DNA of 64,000 nt from Amborella trichopoda (lineage: Eukaryota > Streptophyta > Magnoliopsida > Amborellales > Amborellaceae), in contig NW_006495648.1 in assembly GCF_000471905.2 (NCBI RefSeq), forward strand, positions 352,511-416,510, in the 5' to 3' direction. Below, in pieces: positions 52,140 through 62,689 of the stretch. Numbering within the stretch: the stretch's first letter is position 1; each line of letters starts with the position of its first letter. The translations under genes and the position numbers were made by a program. Below the pieces are notes generated by a model. The model was not told the origin of the DNA. It was given only the letters and a program-made list of their open reading frames with translations, and did no database searches.

Positions 52140-52830
52140 ACGAGAGACGGGGAATCCGCCGTTTTCGTAGAGCGGTGAATCCCGTGAAGTGAGCTGCCTA
52201 TGACCGGCTTCGCACATGGATAGCCGTCCGATGAGATAGGTAGGTTGATGGTGGCCGTCGGTTTATAGCCCCCGAGAGACCAGCTCAAAGGACAGGCGCA
52301 ACCGGAGCGGGTGGCAATAAAAACAATCCTCAGCAAAAAGAGAGGGCAGTGTAGAGAGAGAAAGTTAGAGAGATAGCGGAAAATTAATATTAAGTGGGGA
52401 CGTGGACGGTTCGAAGAGGAACTGCGACTGGATTAATGGGACCTCGTGGAGCGGGCCGGCCCGTTGGTTCTTAACTGGAAAGTCGTGATCCAGGTCAACC
52501 GGGGGCATCCGTTGAAACGTCCGAGATCGACGGCCATGATGGGACGATCGTACCCGTCAAGGGGCAGCACGTGGTCGAATTTAATGCCAGAGCGTACGGG
52601 CGCTCCGATTAGGGCCAACCTATCTGAGTCCTGAGAGAGAGAGGAGCCTTTTCAAGGCGTGACTGAGGAAGCAGGCGGGGCCCACACCCACGTGGAAGTG
52701 CAGCCCCATGCACAGAGCTTCCACGTGGCCCTGCTGTATTGGCTGCTCCCTCGTAGACATAATTATGCCTTAATCATCTCTCATGACTGGGAATGGGGCC
52801 AGGGGTGGCCGCGGGAAGAGCGAGCGCAGC
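52140..52830. promoter_or_regulatory. GC-rich block with G-boxes and a TCP-type site
   Basis: Surrounded by AT-rich DNA, this block has three CACGTG G-boxes (52,568, 52,689, 52,722) and GGGCCCAC (52,678), a TCP/site-II-like element. The last two G-boxes sit in an 11-bp inverted repeat: CCACGTGGAAG at 52,688-52,698 and CTTCCACGTGG at 52,718-52,728. No gene is attached to it in the window. It lies 2.1-2.8 kb upstream of the MIR166 TATA box. It could be a distal control region of MIR166 or a lone relic promoter. Short frames on both strands (52,433-52,634) are mirror images and not convincing. Confidence 0.45.
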
Positions 52831-53659
52831 GCTAGTAGGAGGAGGATGATTTTTATTACCCCTCTTGTAATAGGTAAATTATTAAAATTTCAAATTAATT
52901 CCAAATAGTATGAAAATTACCTCAATTACCCATTCTTTAAAATTTAGAATCACACATCCTTAGGATCATTTATAGTCAAATTTTTCTACTATTTTTTTTT
53001 TTTGGAGGAAAATTTATTGTCATAATTGTCATAGTATGATTTCTTATCATCGTCGTCATTAATTACAATGACTATTATAGATAGGGATGGTGCAGCTTCT
53101 AAGTTGAAAGGTGCATAAGCATCCTCATGGTCTTAGATTAGAAAAGAAGAAAATGGACCTTCACTCTTTCATTTTATATTTTAATTAGTTTTTGTACACA
53201 ATAAATTAATTGAACTTTTGAAGTGCACGCGACAAAACTATGTCTACATAGATAATATAAAAATAAGTGTTTTCATTAATTTATTTCCATCATTTTATAT
53301 TCTTTTATACCCTTTCAGGTGCGCTAAGAAGTGAGGGCACGAAAAGTTTAATGTTAATGTTGCAATCAGAAAGTTTAATGTTAATTCGTATTGTTGAAAG
53401 AAATTCAATTCTAAACATGTATGTAATCGTAGCCATCAATTTCTAGCCATTGCTTATTTCTTTCAAGATGTATCACTTGAGTTTTGTTCTTGTGAAGAAA
53501 AACCCCAATAGTTTTTTTTAGTAAATCAGTTGGGGAGAAGGCCCCTACCAAATTTTTTATTAATAGAAAAGAGATAACATGTTATTATACAACCCTATAA
53601 TAGGGCAATTGTATCAAATCATTTAATAAAAGAAGAGAGAAAGTCAGTTAGATGACACT

Positions 53660-54120
53660 ACGCCAAAGTGTAGCTACTGTATAAACCGATCCTCTTTTAG
53701 CGAGGACATCATCTACCATATTTGCCTTGCAAAAAATATGAACAATAGACCATCTGTATGGCGATAACATTGTACGAGAATAGTCAACTATGTCGGTAAT
53801 CTCCAAAAGGCGCGACACTGATTTTTAATGGAATCTACTAGTAGAGATGAGTCACTCTCTTTCTGTATCGAGAAGCAGCGCTTTTGAATAGCTAAAAAAT
53901 TCCTTCTAGAGCTTCGATTTCTTCAAAACTATTGGATTCAAAATGAAAGTGTTTAGTAAACAGCACCACAAATCTACCATTGCAGTTTCTCATGACCCCA
54001 TCACCACCTGTCAAACTGGGGCTGTGCAAGGCCGCATCATCAATATTTAGCTTATAACAACGAGCTGACGGAAGTGACCACGGGACTGGGATCATGCATT
54101 TTGGCTTTAGCTGGTGCCAT
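53660..54120 (-). pseudogene. RNase H-like (RVT_3-type) domain remnant
   Basis: On the minus strand: WSLPSARCYKLNIDDAALH (first Asp), GGDGVMRNCNGRFVVLFTKH, FEEIEALEGIF (Glu), then stops and HIFCKANMVDDVLAKRG at the end (53,740-53,685). This is the plant RNase H-like domain found at the end of L1-type LINE proteins and in many short nuclear copies. No LINE reverse transcriptase is visible beside it, so it is a 5'-truncated LINE end or a lone pseudogene. Confidence 0.7.
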
Positions 54121-54222
54121 TTAATTTGTAGATTGCCAATAATCGCCTTTTTTGATAGAAAACCCCCAATAGTATTGAATTAGTGATACCTAACAATGGC
54201 CTTCCCATCAGTTTAAGGGTGT

Positions 54223-54608
54223 GGTTTCTATAAGGTTGCAACAAAAAACAATCCAATTACGACGCACCTCCAAATTTTATCTTAACGTGTAATTTTGGTA
54301 CAAAAAATTCTTAGAATTATTTGAAAGTCTATTTTTATATCTAATTATAAAATTTTAAACTCCAAAAATGTTTAAAATCAAATACATCTAAAAACATATG
54401 AAAATTTTACAAATTGACGGTCTAGATTATGTGTTGCAAGATACACTATTTTTAAGACTCAAAATCTTTTTTTTTTTATATATATTCATACATTTTAATT
54501 TCAAGGTGATCAATTAGAGGGTTTTTCAAAGTTAAAATAATCTTGTACGATTGATTTAGGAGGTGCATCTGTAATTTTAATTTTAAGGTTGCAACCTTAT
54601 ATAAACTT
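54223..54608 (-). mobile_element. MITE-like element, copy 3, with terminal inverted repeats
   Basis: The ends are GGTTTCTATAAGGTTGCAAC (54,223-54,242) and GTTGCAACCTTATATAAACT (54,589-54,608), an imperfect inverted repeat of about 19 bases. On the minus strand it carries the family cores TAATTGATCACCTTGAAATT and GTGTATCTTGCAACACATAA. It is about 386 bp, AT-rich and non-coding. The target duplication is not clear. Confidence 0.65.
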
Positions 54609-55044
54609 TTTCCGGTTTAAATCTAATCTAAATTGTGTAGGGTTTTCAGCCGTTCGTTTTCTAAGTTCGTCACTTTCATGATACTCTAATCCACCAATTA
54701 TGGGAGAGTAGCGGAATATTTAGTCAAATATTAGGAAACGAGACAAACATACTTATTCCGGTACCGTACTGTTCAAAGTAAAACCTTTCACTCAATAAAG
54801 TCATGCTGCCCATTTCCGAGGCCAAACACTGCACATCTTCAATAGCTTTGAATCAAGCATTCATTATCAGACGTGACTCCCAAAGAATAACAACGGCCAG
54901 TGATAATAATTACTACATAACTTGCTCAACCACACTTCCTATCAGAGGAACAATCCACAGTAAATTCCAATACTCGTACTCGAAAAAGAAAAGAAAGGAC
55001 GAATTTCACCACATGTAACCAGCAACATTACAAAATTGGAAAAA
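54609..55044. other. Intergenic stretch, no gene seen
   Basis: The frame at 54,803-55,018 has no recognisable motif. Confidence 0.5.
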
Positions 55045-55370
55045 GTTTTTATAAGAGTGAGGCCCTTACTAATTAAGTTAGGATGCACCTCAAAAATTTA
55101 GGAGGCAAGGATATTTCATACTGAAAAGTCCTCAAGTCGATCATCTTGACCTCAAGATGTATGAACGTGAGAAGAAATGGATATCAAGTATTGAAAATAG
55201 TACTTCTTGTAATGCATTTTTTGGACCGTCAATTTTTAAGATTACTAAGTGTTCATGATTTGCTCGATCTACACTAACTTTGAAGCTTTAAATTTTATAG
55301 TTAGAGATAAAATAAAATTTCAGGGCATCACAAAGATTTCTAATAATGAAATAATTTAATTGTTTAGGGC
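55045..55370 (+). mobile_element. MITE-like element, copy 4
   Basis: It begins AAAGTTTTTATAAGAGTGAG and has GATGCACCTC near the start, then cores AAGTCGATCATCTTGACCTC (55,135) and TACTTCTTGTAATGCATTTT, and ends near 55,370 at the copia gag remnant. Confidence 0.55.
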
Positions 55371-56290
55371 CATAACTTTATACAAACAAATTTAGTGACC
55401 CCAGAGTCTACCCACCAATTATTAATAGACACATTAGCAATTAAACAATCAACTACTATACACAAGTAGTCACGACTTTGGTGGGGTGTCTTGGGTGTCC
55501 CCTTGTTTAGGCATTGAGATTTAAAGAGTCTCATCTTCTCACAAATGAAACATGCCCCCTTGGGTCTATTGTACATAGGCTTCTTATATTTATTTTCAAC
55601 ATTCTGCGTCTTATTATTGTTCCAAAGTTGATAAGGTTTCTTTTGTTAGAGGATTCTCCATTTCGAGGGTTTAGAGATTGAGCAACGAGAAGTGCATCAG
55701 CCCTCTGTAAAGATCTATGATCCCCTTCGGATTTCAATTCAGCAGCAAGATTTTGAAGTGTAAGATCCTTGCGGTTTAGAGATAAAATAGTCACAACAGA
55801 TTCCCAAGAATTGGGCAAACTATTCAATATCGTTAAAACTTGTTGTTGATCATTCAAAACATAACCCGCATTTATAAGTTGTTTGCCCAACAAAATCATT
55901 TTCCTAATATGTTCAACCATGGAGTCATTTTCTTCCATCTTAAAAGAACACTACTCTTGAGTCAATACTCTTAAATTACTCATAGAAGTCACCCCAAATT
56001 GTATCATCATAAATATCTTTGATATTTTTAAATTCATCAAAACTCAATAGTAATTCATCATCCATATTTCTCAAAATTATGTTGCTACACCTCTTATTTT
56101 CTTTTTTCCAATTAGCATAAGCTGATCTTCTTGCCCTATTGCTAACATATGTGGGCTCAGTAGGAACTATAGTTGAAATAATATGATCTAAAACTTCATG
56201 CTCTAAGATCAAGGCCAATCTTCTTTTCCACATATTATAATTCAGCCCATTGAGTCTTGCTATCTTCAATTCTAGTTTGCGATCCATCAT
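55364..56290 (-). pseudogene. Ty1/copia gag and start of protease, remnant
   Basis: Three frame segments follow one another on the minus strand. 56,290-55,976 starts MMDRKLELKIARLNGLNYNM and contains WKRRLALIL, the copia gag N-terminal (DUF4219/UBN2) pattern. 55,938-55,531 reads MVEHIRKMILLGKQLINAGY, then QQVLTILNSLPNSWE and TLQNLAAELKSEG, the UBN2 core. 55,576-55,364 has the zinc knuckle CFICEKMRLFKSQC, in which the His of CCHC is Leu, and NNWWVDSGVTKFVC with the protease active-site DSG. The sequence stops at 55,364 against the MITE-like copy. It is not functional. Confidence 0.92.
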
Positions 56291-56560
56291 GATAAAAAAT
56301 ACAGACCAAGAAAAAAAATCGAGTTATAGTTGGGATCTCACCGAGTGATAGTATGGACAGTAAAAAATAGAGTTCAAGTAAAAATATGCAACAACTGGTG
56401 AATGGAAGAAGCCTCAATGTGAATCCAGCTCAATCAATAATTCTTCCATACTTTCTCATCAAAAAAATACCCAAATCACAAACAAACAACGTATATAGGG
56501 TTCAAGCAAATAATTTTCTCTCTAGAATTGGGAAAGAAGAAATACAGAAAAAGGATAATA
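56291..56560. other. Stretch between copia gag and the microsatellite
   Basis: This is probably the copia 5' leader on the minus strand. No PBS or LTR edge could be recognised. Confidence 0.4.
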
Positions 56561-56737
56561 AATAAATAGATAATAATAATAATAATAATGACAATAATGA
56601 TAATAATGATAATAATGATAATAATGATAATAATGATCATAATGATCATAATGATAATGATGATCATAATGACAATAATGATAATGATGATCATAATGAC
56701 AATAATGATAATGATGATCATAATGACAATAATGATA

Positions 56738-56784
<47 letters not shown>

Positions 56785-56803
56785 GATAATGATAATGATA
56801 ATG

Positions 56804-56880
<77 letters not shown>
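56561..56880 (+). repeat. Compound microsatellite (AAT)n / (GATAAT)n with a 27-bp higher-order unit
   Basis: Three phases are visible: GATAATAAT units, three copies of a 27-bp unit containing GATGATCATAATGACAATAA, then a run of about eleven GATAAT (about 56,757-56,826) and a pure AAT run to 56,879. The long Ile/Met frames on both strands are artefacts. Confidence 0.95.
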
Positions 56881-56881
<1 letters not shown>

Positions 56882-56959
56882 CAGATATATAAACAGGAGA
56901 GGAGAATAACTAGTATAATAGAAAGGGGAAAAAAAAGAGAGTTGAAAGACTTATGGTAG

Positions 56960-57507
56960 TATAGATAAATATAAAGCATGATTTGTTGTGAAAGGGTTTA
57001 ACCAAAAGGAATGTATAGATTTTATTGATATTTTTTCTACAGTAGTAAGAATTCCTTCTGTTAAAATTTTGATGTCTATTATGACTAATCTTGATTTAGA
57101 ATTGTTTCAAATTGATGTTAAAACTGGATTTCTCAATGAAAATTTAAATGAAGAGATATACATGTTACAACCTGAAGGATATATTATGGAAGACAAAGAA
57201 AATAAACTGTGCAAACTAATTAAATCACTATATGGATTGAAGCAATCTTCTAGACAATGGTATTTAAAATTTCATGATGCAATTATGAAACTTGCTTTTG
57301 TTTCTAATGAAAGTGATCATTGTTATTATATTAATATTAGTGGAGTAAGATAATGATATTATCTTTATATGTAGATGATATTTTGATTGCTGGAAATGAC
57401 ATAGATTTTATTAATGAAACAAAATCATGGTTGAAATATAATTTTGAAATGAAAGATATGGGGGTTGCATCATATGTTTTAGGATATAAAATTACAAGAG
57501 ATAGATA
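56960..57507 (+). pseudogene. Ty1/copia reverse transcriptase fragment
   Basis: The frame from 56,988 reads VKGFNQKECIDFIDIFSTVV, LELFQIDVKTGFLNENLNEE, IYMLQPEGY, LIKSLYGLKQSSRQWYLKFH, the copia RT core. It stops at 57,351. A +1 shift restores LSLYVDDILIAGNDIDFINE with the catalytic YVDD intact, then MKDMGVASYVLGYKITRDR and a stop near 57,507. Neither the integrase before it nor RNase H after it is present. It runs opposite to the copia gag at 55,364-56,290, so the two are not one element in simple order. Confidence 0.93.
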
Positions 57508-57589
57508 AAAAAGCATTGTAAGGACTGAGATTTTCCCAGCATAGTGAAGTGCATGATGGAAGAAGGTAAGAGGAAGAACGCACGCATGC

Positions 57590-57725
57590 GTGCAAGGAGA
57601 AAGCCATCGTGTGTGCAAGGAGAAAGCCATCGTGTGTGCATGGGAAAGCCGCCATGCGTGCATAAGGAAGTCGCCTGTGTGCATGGGAAAGCCACTATGC
57701 ATGCATGGTAAAGCCGCCGTGCCCG
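57590..57725 (+). repeat. Short tandem repeat GGAAAGCC(A/G)CCRTGYGTGCA
   Basis: About six degenerate units such as GAGAAAGCCATCGTGTGTGC and GGGAAAGCCGCCATGCGTGC lie at 20-24 base spacing. Confidence 0.75.
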
Positions 57726-58239
57726 ATACTGCGGTGCACGATGCCGCTGCGCACGACACTGTCGAGCCTACGCATGACCCTAAGTGCCACTTGAATGTTG
57801 CATGCTGTTACGCATGCCGCCCGTCAAACTGCATGCCACTGAAACTGCCACTTGACGAACCCAAGCTGCCACCTCCCACTTTTGAGACACATAAACCTCT
57901 CTCTCTTTCCCTCGTACCATGTTCATTCTCTCGCTCTTGAGAAGAAAAACACTTAGAGTTCTCAGCCCCTTTTTGTGCCCACTATTAACGAGCTTGAAGT
58001 GGACTCTGTAAGGGATTTGGGGACACCAGTGCACACAGATAAGTGGATCAAACACCTCGTATGTCCTTAGTCATGAAAGCGTGAAATTAAGTATGAAACT
58101 AAGCTTGAGCATGTACGTGAATTGTGAAAAGAAATGTGGTTGCATGTGTCCTGTTTTTTTTAAAAAATTAGGCCTTCAATTTGCAAGACAAAATGAGCAT
58201 TGAAATTCCTCTTTCTAGCTATAAACATTTGTGAAATGG

Positions 58240-59070
58240 TGTTCTGATGCAACTAATGTAAGATGAAAAAGGTTTTATGTTTAAAACTACCATAAATTGA
58301 AAGTATTTGACTGTCCTTTGAGATGTGCCATAACTACATTGTGATTTTCCAGGGAAATTTCATGTTCTTGTAATAAACTTTTGATTAAAAAAATGATATT
58401 TAAATGCTTTCAAACCATCTCCATTTGAAAGATATGTGTGTTTACTCTGATTTTAGTGTTTAAGCTCCATTGAAATTCCTCATAATTTGGAAGCTATGCT
58501 TCGATTTGTAAGGGCATGTCACTGTTTTCAGATTTCAATAAATTCCAGAGCTATTACTTCTGTTGTGCTAAGCTTTTAACTTGTCCAACGAGGTCTAAAT
58601 GCTTTCAAACTACCTTTATTTTTTTGAAATCATCCCAAAATTTCTTATAGATTGGAAGTTTTGTCTCTGTTTATGGGGACATGTCACTGTTATCAGATTA
58701 CAACAGATTTCAAAAATTTCATTCCTACTGTACTAAGATTTTGACTAGCCAAACGGAACCCAGATGATTTCAAACCACCTCCAATTGAAAGATAATTGTG
58801 TTTACTTCAAAGTTGGTTTTGAAATCATATCAAAATTTATCCTAAATTGTGAGTTATGCCCCAGTTAGTGGGGACATGTTACTGTAAGGAATTGCAAAAA
58901 TTTCAGAACTGTAGTCCATTTTGCACTGAGTTCTTAACTGATCAAATGATGCTGAAATAACCTCAAATTTCCTCTGATTGAAAGATATATATGTCAATTT
59001 CAAGTTGATGTTGAAGTTGAGTTGAAATTTATTATGAATTGGATATCATGCCTTCTTTCGCACATGTATA
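58240..59070 (+). repeat. Degenerate tandem repeat of about 165-195 bp, four units
   Basis: Landmarks recur in order: CCATTTGAAAGATATGTGTG (58,430), a decayed copy near 58,609, CCAATTGAAAGATAATTGTG (58,780) and CTGATTGAAAGATATATATG (58,975). GGGCATGTCACTGTT, GGACATGTCACTGTT and GGACATGTTACTGT (58,513, 58,676, 58,871) follow the same order. Confidence 0.75.
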
Positions 59071-59310
59071 TCACCGATGAGAATGATAGTGAATCCCAAA
59101 CTGTAGTATGATCCATGAAAAGTGGTGCATTGATATATATATTTTTGAATAAAGCCTAAACCCTTCAAAAAGAGATTGAAATTGTCTGTCATGAGGCACT
59201 GAATATGTATGATCATGATATTGTGATTGCTTCTGAATTCCTGAAAAAGAAAATAACAAAGCATGAGTGAATGAATGCTTGGGAATGCACGTACACATAT
59301 GCAATTACTT

Positions 59311-59545
59311 ATGATGTGACTGTGATATAGACCACTATGCAATGGGACACCTATTGGTAGTGGGATACTTTTATGATGTGACTGTGATACAGACCACTAC
59401 GCAATGAGACACCCATTGATAGTGGGATACTGTTATGATGTGACTGTGATATGGACCACTACGCAATGGCACACCCATTGATAGTGTTTTATGATATTGT
59501 GAGACCTTCGATATGAGGCACTACGCAACGGGTCACCTGTTGGTG
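59311..59545 (+). repeat. 62-bp tandem repeat
   Basis: ATGATGTGACTGTGATAT starts at 59,311, 59,373 and 59,435, each followed by ACCACTACGCAATGGGACAC and CCATTGATAGTGGGATAC. A fourth, decayed unit starts at 59,490. Further isolated CACTACGCA..GGGTCACC motifs lie to 59,840. Confidence 0.92.
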
Positions 59546-60410
59546 GTGTGATCTGTACTGTTATGATTAGGAAGCAATAGTAGCAACTGAGATCTTACCC
59601 GGACCCCCTTGATAGAAATGGGGCCGGGATGTGAATGTGATTATTTGGGAGGGTCGTGTCCCCCAAATCTATTAGGGCACTACGCACTAGGTTACCCAAT
59701 GGTAGTGTAACTCCCTCTCACCTGAAAGGTATAAGGAGAGGGTTGTGTCTTGCAAGGTCACCGCCTATCAAAAACCCCAAAGCGCATTGGGGATTGTGTG
59801 TATGTGTTAAGACATTACAAAATGGGACACCCATTGTAATTGTTCTCCCTCTTGAGTGAGGGTAGAAGTTCCAAGTTACAGGATTAGCTTGGCCTGATTG
59901 ATGAGACTTCTACTTCGGGAGTAAGAAACTCTAGTCTCTGCCTATGTGCATTGTGCGTTCGTTCGAATTTCTGTTTCGTTATTGTGATAAGAGATGGAGT
60001 AAATGCAAGCTTGTGCTATATATGATGTCTTGATATATGAATTATACTTCTTCTTACACTGCTAAAGAATTGTGATGCATGACTCCACATTGTGACTACT
60101 GTATAATTGAGGGAAACGTCTATAAATTTCATTATATATAGGCTAGAATGCAATTATGCTGATCTACTTATTGGGATTTTAGCTCATCCCTTTATTTTCA
60201 TCTATGTAGACTGATAACCTCTGACTCTTGAGAGCGGACAGCTGGACATTTGTGGCAGGCGACTGAAAGTCGGTACTTGGCAAAGGAACTTCCTGATAGT
60301 AGGTGTTTGGTGGTGGTCCCACAGTGTTGCTTTGATGAAGTGTTGTAATCTTGTTGTTAGACCTGTAGTGCCTTGAACGTAATTGTAAAAGATTTTTTGG
60401 AGAATATATA

Positions 60411-60467
60411 TAAATATTCACATCTCATTCTATAGTTTGATGTATTTCAATGAGATGTGAATATTTA
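60411..60467. repeat. Perfect 19-bp inverted repeat (hairpin)
   Basis: TAAATATTCACATCTCATT (60,411-60,429) and its exact reverse complement (60,449-60,467) are separated by 19 bases. The stem can be extended outward by AT pairs with one mismatch. Confidence 0.9.
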
Positions 60468-61562
60468 TATTTATCAAGCCTACTTAACAAAGTGATATGG
60501 TGCTTGCATAAAGATATTTGTTGTATTTTTGGGTCTACTTTCAAACAAAAAGGGATTAAAAAGGAAACTCCATGTGGATAGAAAAAGAAACCAATTTTAT
60601 GAGATAGTGTTCATCTTGGAATTCTATAGTATGATATATTTTTTTACTTAAATATCACTTATTTATTGTAAAAGGAAAATATTACTTGGAATTCACACCA
60701 TAATGTTATTCTTTGGTCTTGAGTCTAGGTTTTAACAGGAAAAGTTTGAGGAATCCTTTTGTGAATTGACAAAAACAATTATTTTATTGAGAGGTGTGCA
60801 ACCTGATTTTCAGTTGTGAAAATTGTATTGCGACGTGAATGTCACTAAATCATAAACTCACTACAAGGTGTGATTTAGGGATGAAACTAAGATCTATTTG
60901 GTATTTTGGAGTCTATTTCAATACTCAAAAGGATTCAGAGATAACTCTTTATGAGTTGAGAGATGTTATATTTATCATGAGATGATCATTATATTTTGCA
61001 ATAAATTAAAAGATGTTGCATGTTAAGGCACATCTTTGCATTCTTCATAATTACAAACTTTTTAGGGCTTATTTAAAACGTTTTATAGTGTGCTATGAGT
61101 ATGGTTTATAATAGTAAAACTATAGTAATGTAATACAGAGTTAGCGAGATGACACTCTGTATGAAGAGTACTCAATCTGGGAATTGTAAAAAGAAGAAGA
61201 AACACATTACCTATAAAAACATCTTAGTTTTTATTCACAATGAAGCGACGTGAAGAGAGCCTTAGTGGCAACCTAGAAATCCCACGATCAGTGGAAAAAT
61301 CAAGATTGTGACTTTTGGTGTGATGAAATGAATAAGAGTACTTCTTCATATATGTAAAGGGAGAATCCAAAGGATGAAGAGGTGGATGTTCATCGATAGG
61401 TAAAAAATGGTGATCAAAAGCTTCTTCATCGGCTGTGTGCTCTTCCAAGATCACAAAAGCTTGTCATCAAGTAAAAACAAAGAATCAAGAAAGCTCAACT
61501 ACCACACTGCATGTTTTGAGGTATGAAATCTATCCCACATCTTAAAATTATTTTTCAACACT
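60468..61562. other. AT-rich stretch, no gene seen
   Basis: The minus-strand frame 61,454-61,224 (MILEEHTADEEAFDHHFLPI...) looks more protein-like than most, but I recognise no family and see no partner exons. Confidence 0.5.
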
Positions 61563-61990
61563 TGTATCCCCGATGCGAATAAGGAGAAAGAATTTCACGA
61601 CCTAGGTCCACGGGTACTAAAATGCCTATGGACTATGGAAGTCTTAAGACAATAAGCCCTAATCTAGAAGTGAAATTTCTGAAAGTCTCAGAGTGGCCTA
61701 AGAAGGTTTAAGATCGTTCTTAAGGGTCTCTTAAGAATACCTGCCAAGTTTTGTCGCGATCTGACGAGTTTAAGGCAGTGCAAATGATAAAACAGTTTTG
61801 GGAAATTCTGCCTCTTTCATGTTGAAAATAGACCCTGAACTAAAAAACCATAATCAGAGTGTCAAATGATCTCAAGACCATCGTCGTTGGATTCAGAACG
61901 TGGTACACTATTACAGTGCATCCTTGGCGAAGCAATGGACCTAGGTAGTAAACTTTTCGTGGTCGTATCTTTGTTTATGATACAAATCTG
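61563..61990 (+). repeat. 5' end of a D-family LTR, truncated
   Basis: TGTATCCCCGATGCGAATAAGGAG matches the start of the element D LTR at 42,434 (shown in two parts: TGTATCCCCGATGCG, AATAAGGAG). Shared blocks are CCTGCCAAGTTTTGTCGCGA and GACGAGTTTAAGGCAGTGCA (61,740-61,780). Similarity fades after about 61,900. Flanks differ from D, so it is a separate insertion. Confidence 0.85.
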
Positions 61991-62520
61991 ACGAATCTGA
62001 TGGTGAAGATCTCTCAGATCTAACACCTTAAACTAAATAAAATGCAATAAAAGAATGGCAGAGAAGGTGAGACAAATCGAATTTACATCAGAAGCCAGAT
62101 CTGCCCGAAAACGAGCAGATGTACTCTCAGATCTGTGGCAGGGCCAACATGATCCAAGATATTACAAAATACGATTTTTAGGTAAACAAACAGATCAAAA
62201 TAAAATGAAAACAATAAAAGCAAAAGAGATAAAATGAAAGAAAATGCTACTGAACCGGGCCGGATGGCCCGGGACTCCCGAGCCTTCTGAGGCTTACCTG
62301 TATCAAAACTGATCCTCTTTTGTCTCTCTGATCTGGATATTAACCAGCAAGTCTCTTCAGTATAGGGTGGTTGTTCCCTACAATGGTTCTAGGTGTCCTA
62401 GGTCTAGGCTCTCTCAAGTTTAAGGGTTTAAGTTCTGAGAGACTGGGGGTTTCTTGAAGCTATCCGTAGGGTTTATGGTTTCTCTTAGGTTTTTGATCTC
62501 TACCCTTAATTGTTCTCTCT
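61991..62520. other. Unclassified repeat-like stretch
   Basis: It contains two AGATCTG-rich pieces and CCGGGCCGGATGGCCCGGG (62,255-62,273), a short inverted repeat. No gene is seen. Confidence 0.4.
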
Positions 62521-62580
62521 CTATCCCAGGTTTTCTCTCTCTCTCTCTCTCTATCCCAGGTTTTCTCTCTCTCTCTCTCG
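62515..62580 (+). repeat. Duplicated ATCCCAGGTTTTCTCTCTCT unit
   Basis: Two copies of CTCTATCCCAGGTTTTCTCT with CT runs between them form a simple tandem duplication. Confidence 0.9.
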
Positions 62581-62689
62581 TCAAATGACCACAAAAAGGG
62601 GCCTTATAGGGGTCAAAACTCGTTGGGAAAGATAAGCACGCGTAATAAGCAAATCCTGAGTCAAAAATTCAAATTTTGAGAGTCACGGA

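Larger units (their letters stand above)
57517..60410 (+). repeat. Probable long LTR of a chromovirus-type gypsy element
   Basis: It starts TGTAAGGACTGAGATTTTCC right after the copia fragment. It has the loose features I associate with Tekay/Del LTRs: internal repeats of about 180 bp and 62 bp, the phrase TTAGCTCATCCC near 60,180, and a GT-rich end (60,230-60,390) with GGACAGCTGGACATTTG. No second LTR, PBS or coding region is in view and the right edge is a guess. The class is from memory. Confidence 0.4.

Noticed and set aside
52433..52634. Mirror 61- and 62-codon frames in the GC-rich block
   Set aside because: Open on both strands because of composition; no motif, and the block looks regulatory.
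56476..56979. Long frames of Ile and Met on both strands (167 and 123 codons)
   Set aside because: They are translations of the GATAAT/AAT microsatellite, which has few stops by composition.
58240..59545. Regular repeats that might suggest a CRISPR array
   Set aside because: Units are degenerate, contiguous and long without unique spacers, in plant DNA; they are tandem repeats.
61224..61454. 76-codon minus-strand frame beginning MILEEHTADEE
   Set aside because: Its composition is protein-like, but there is no recognisable family, splice partner or conserved copy in the window.
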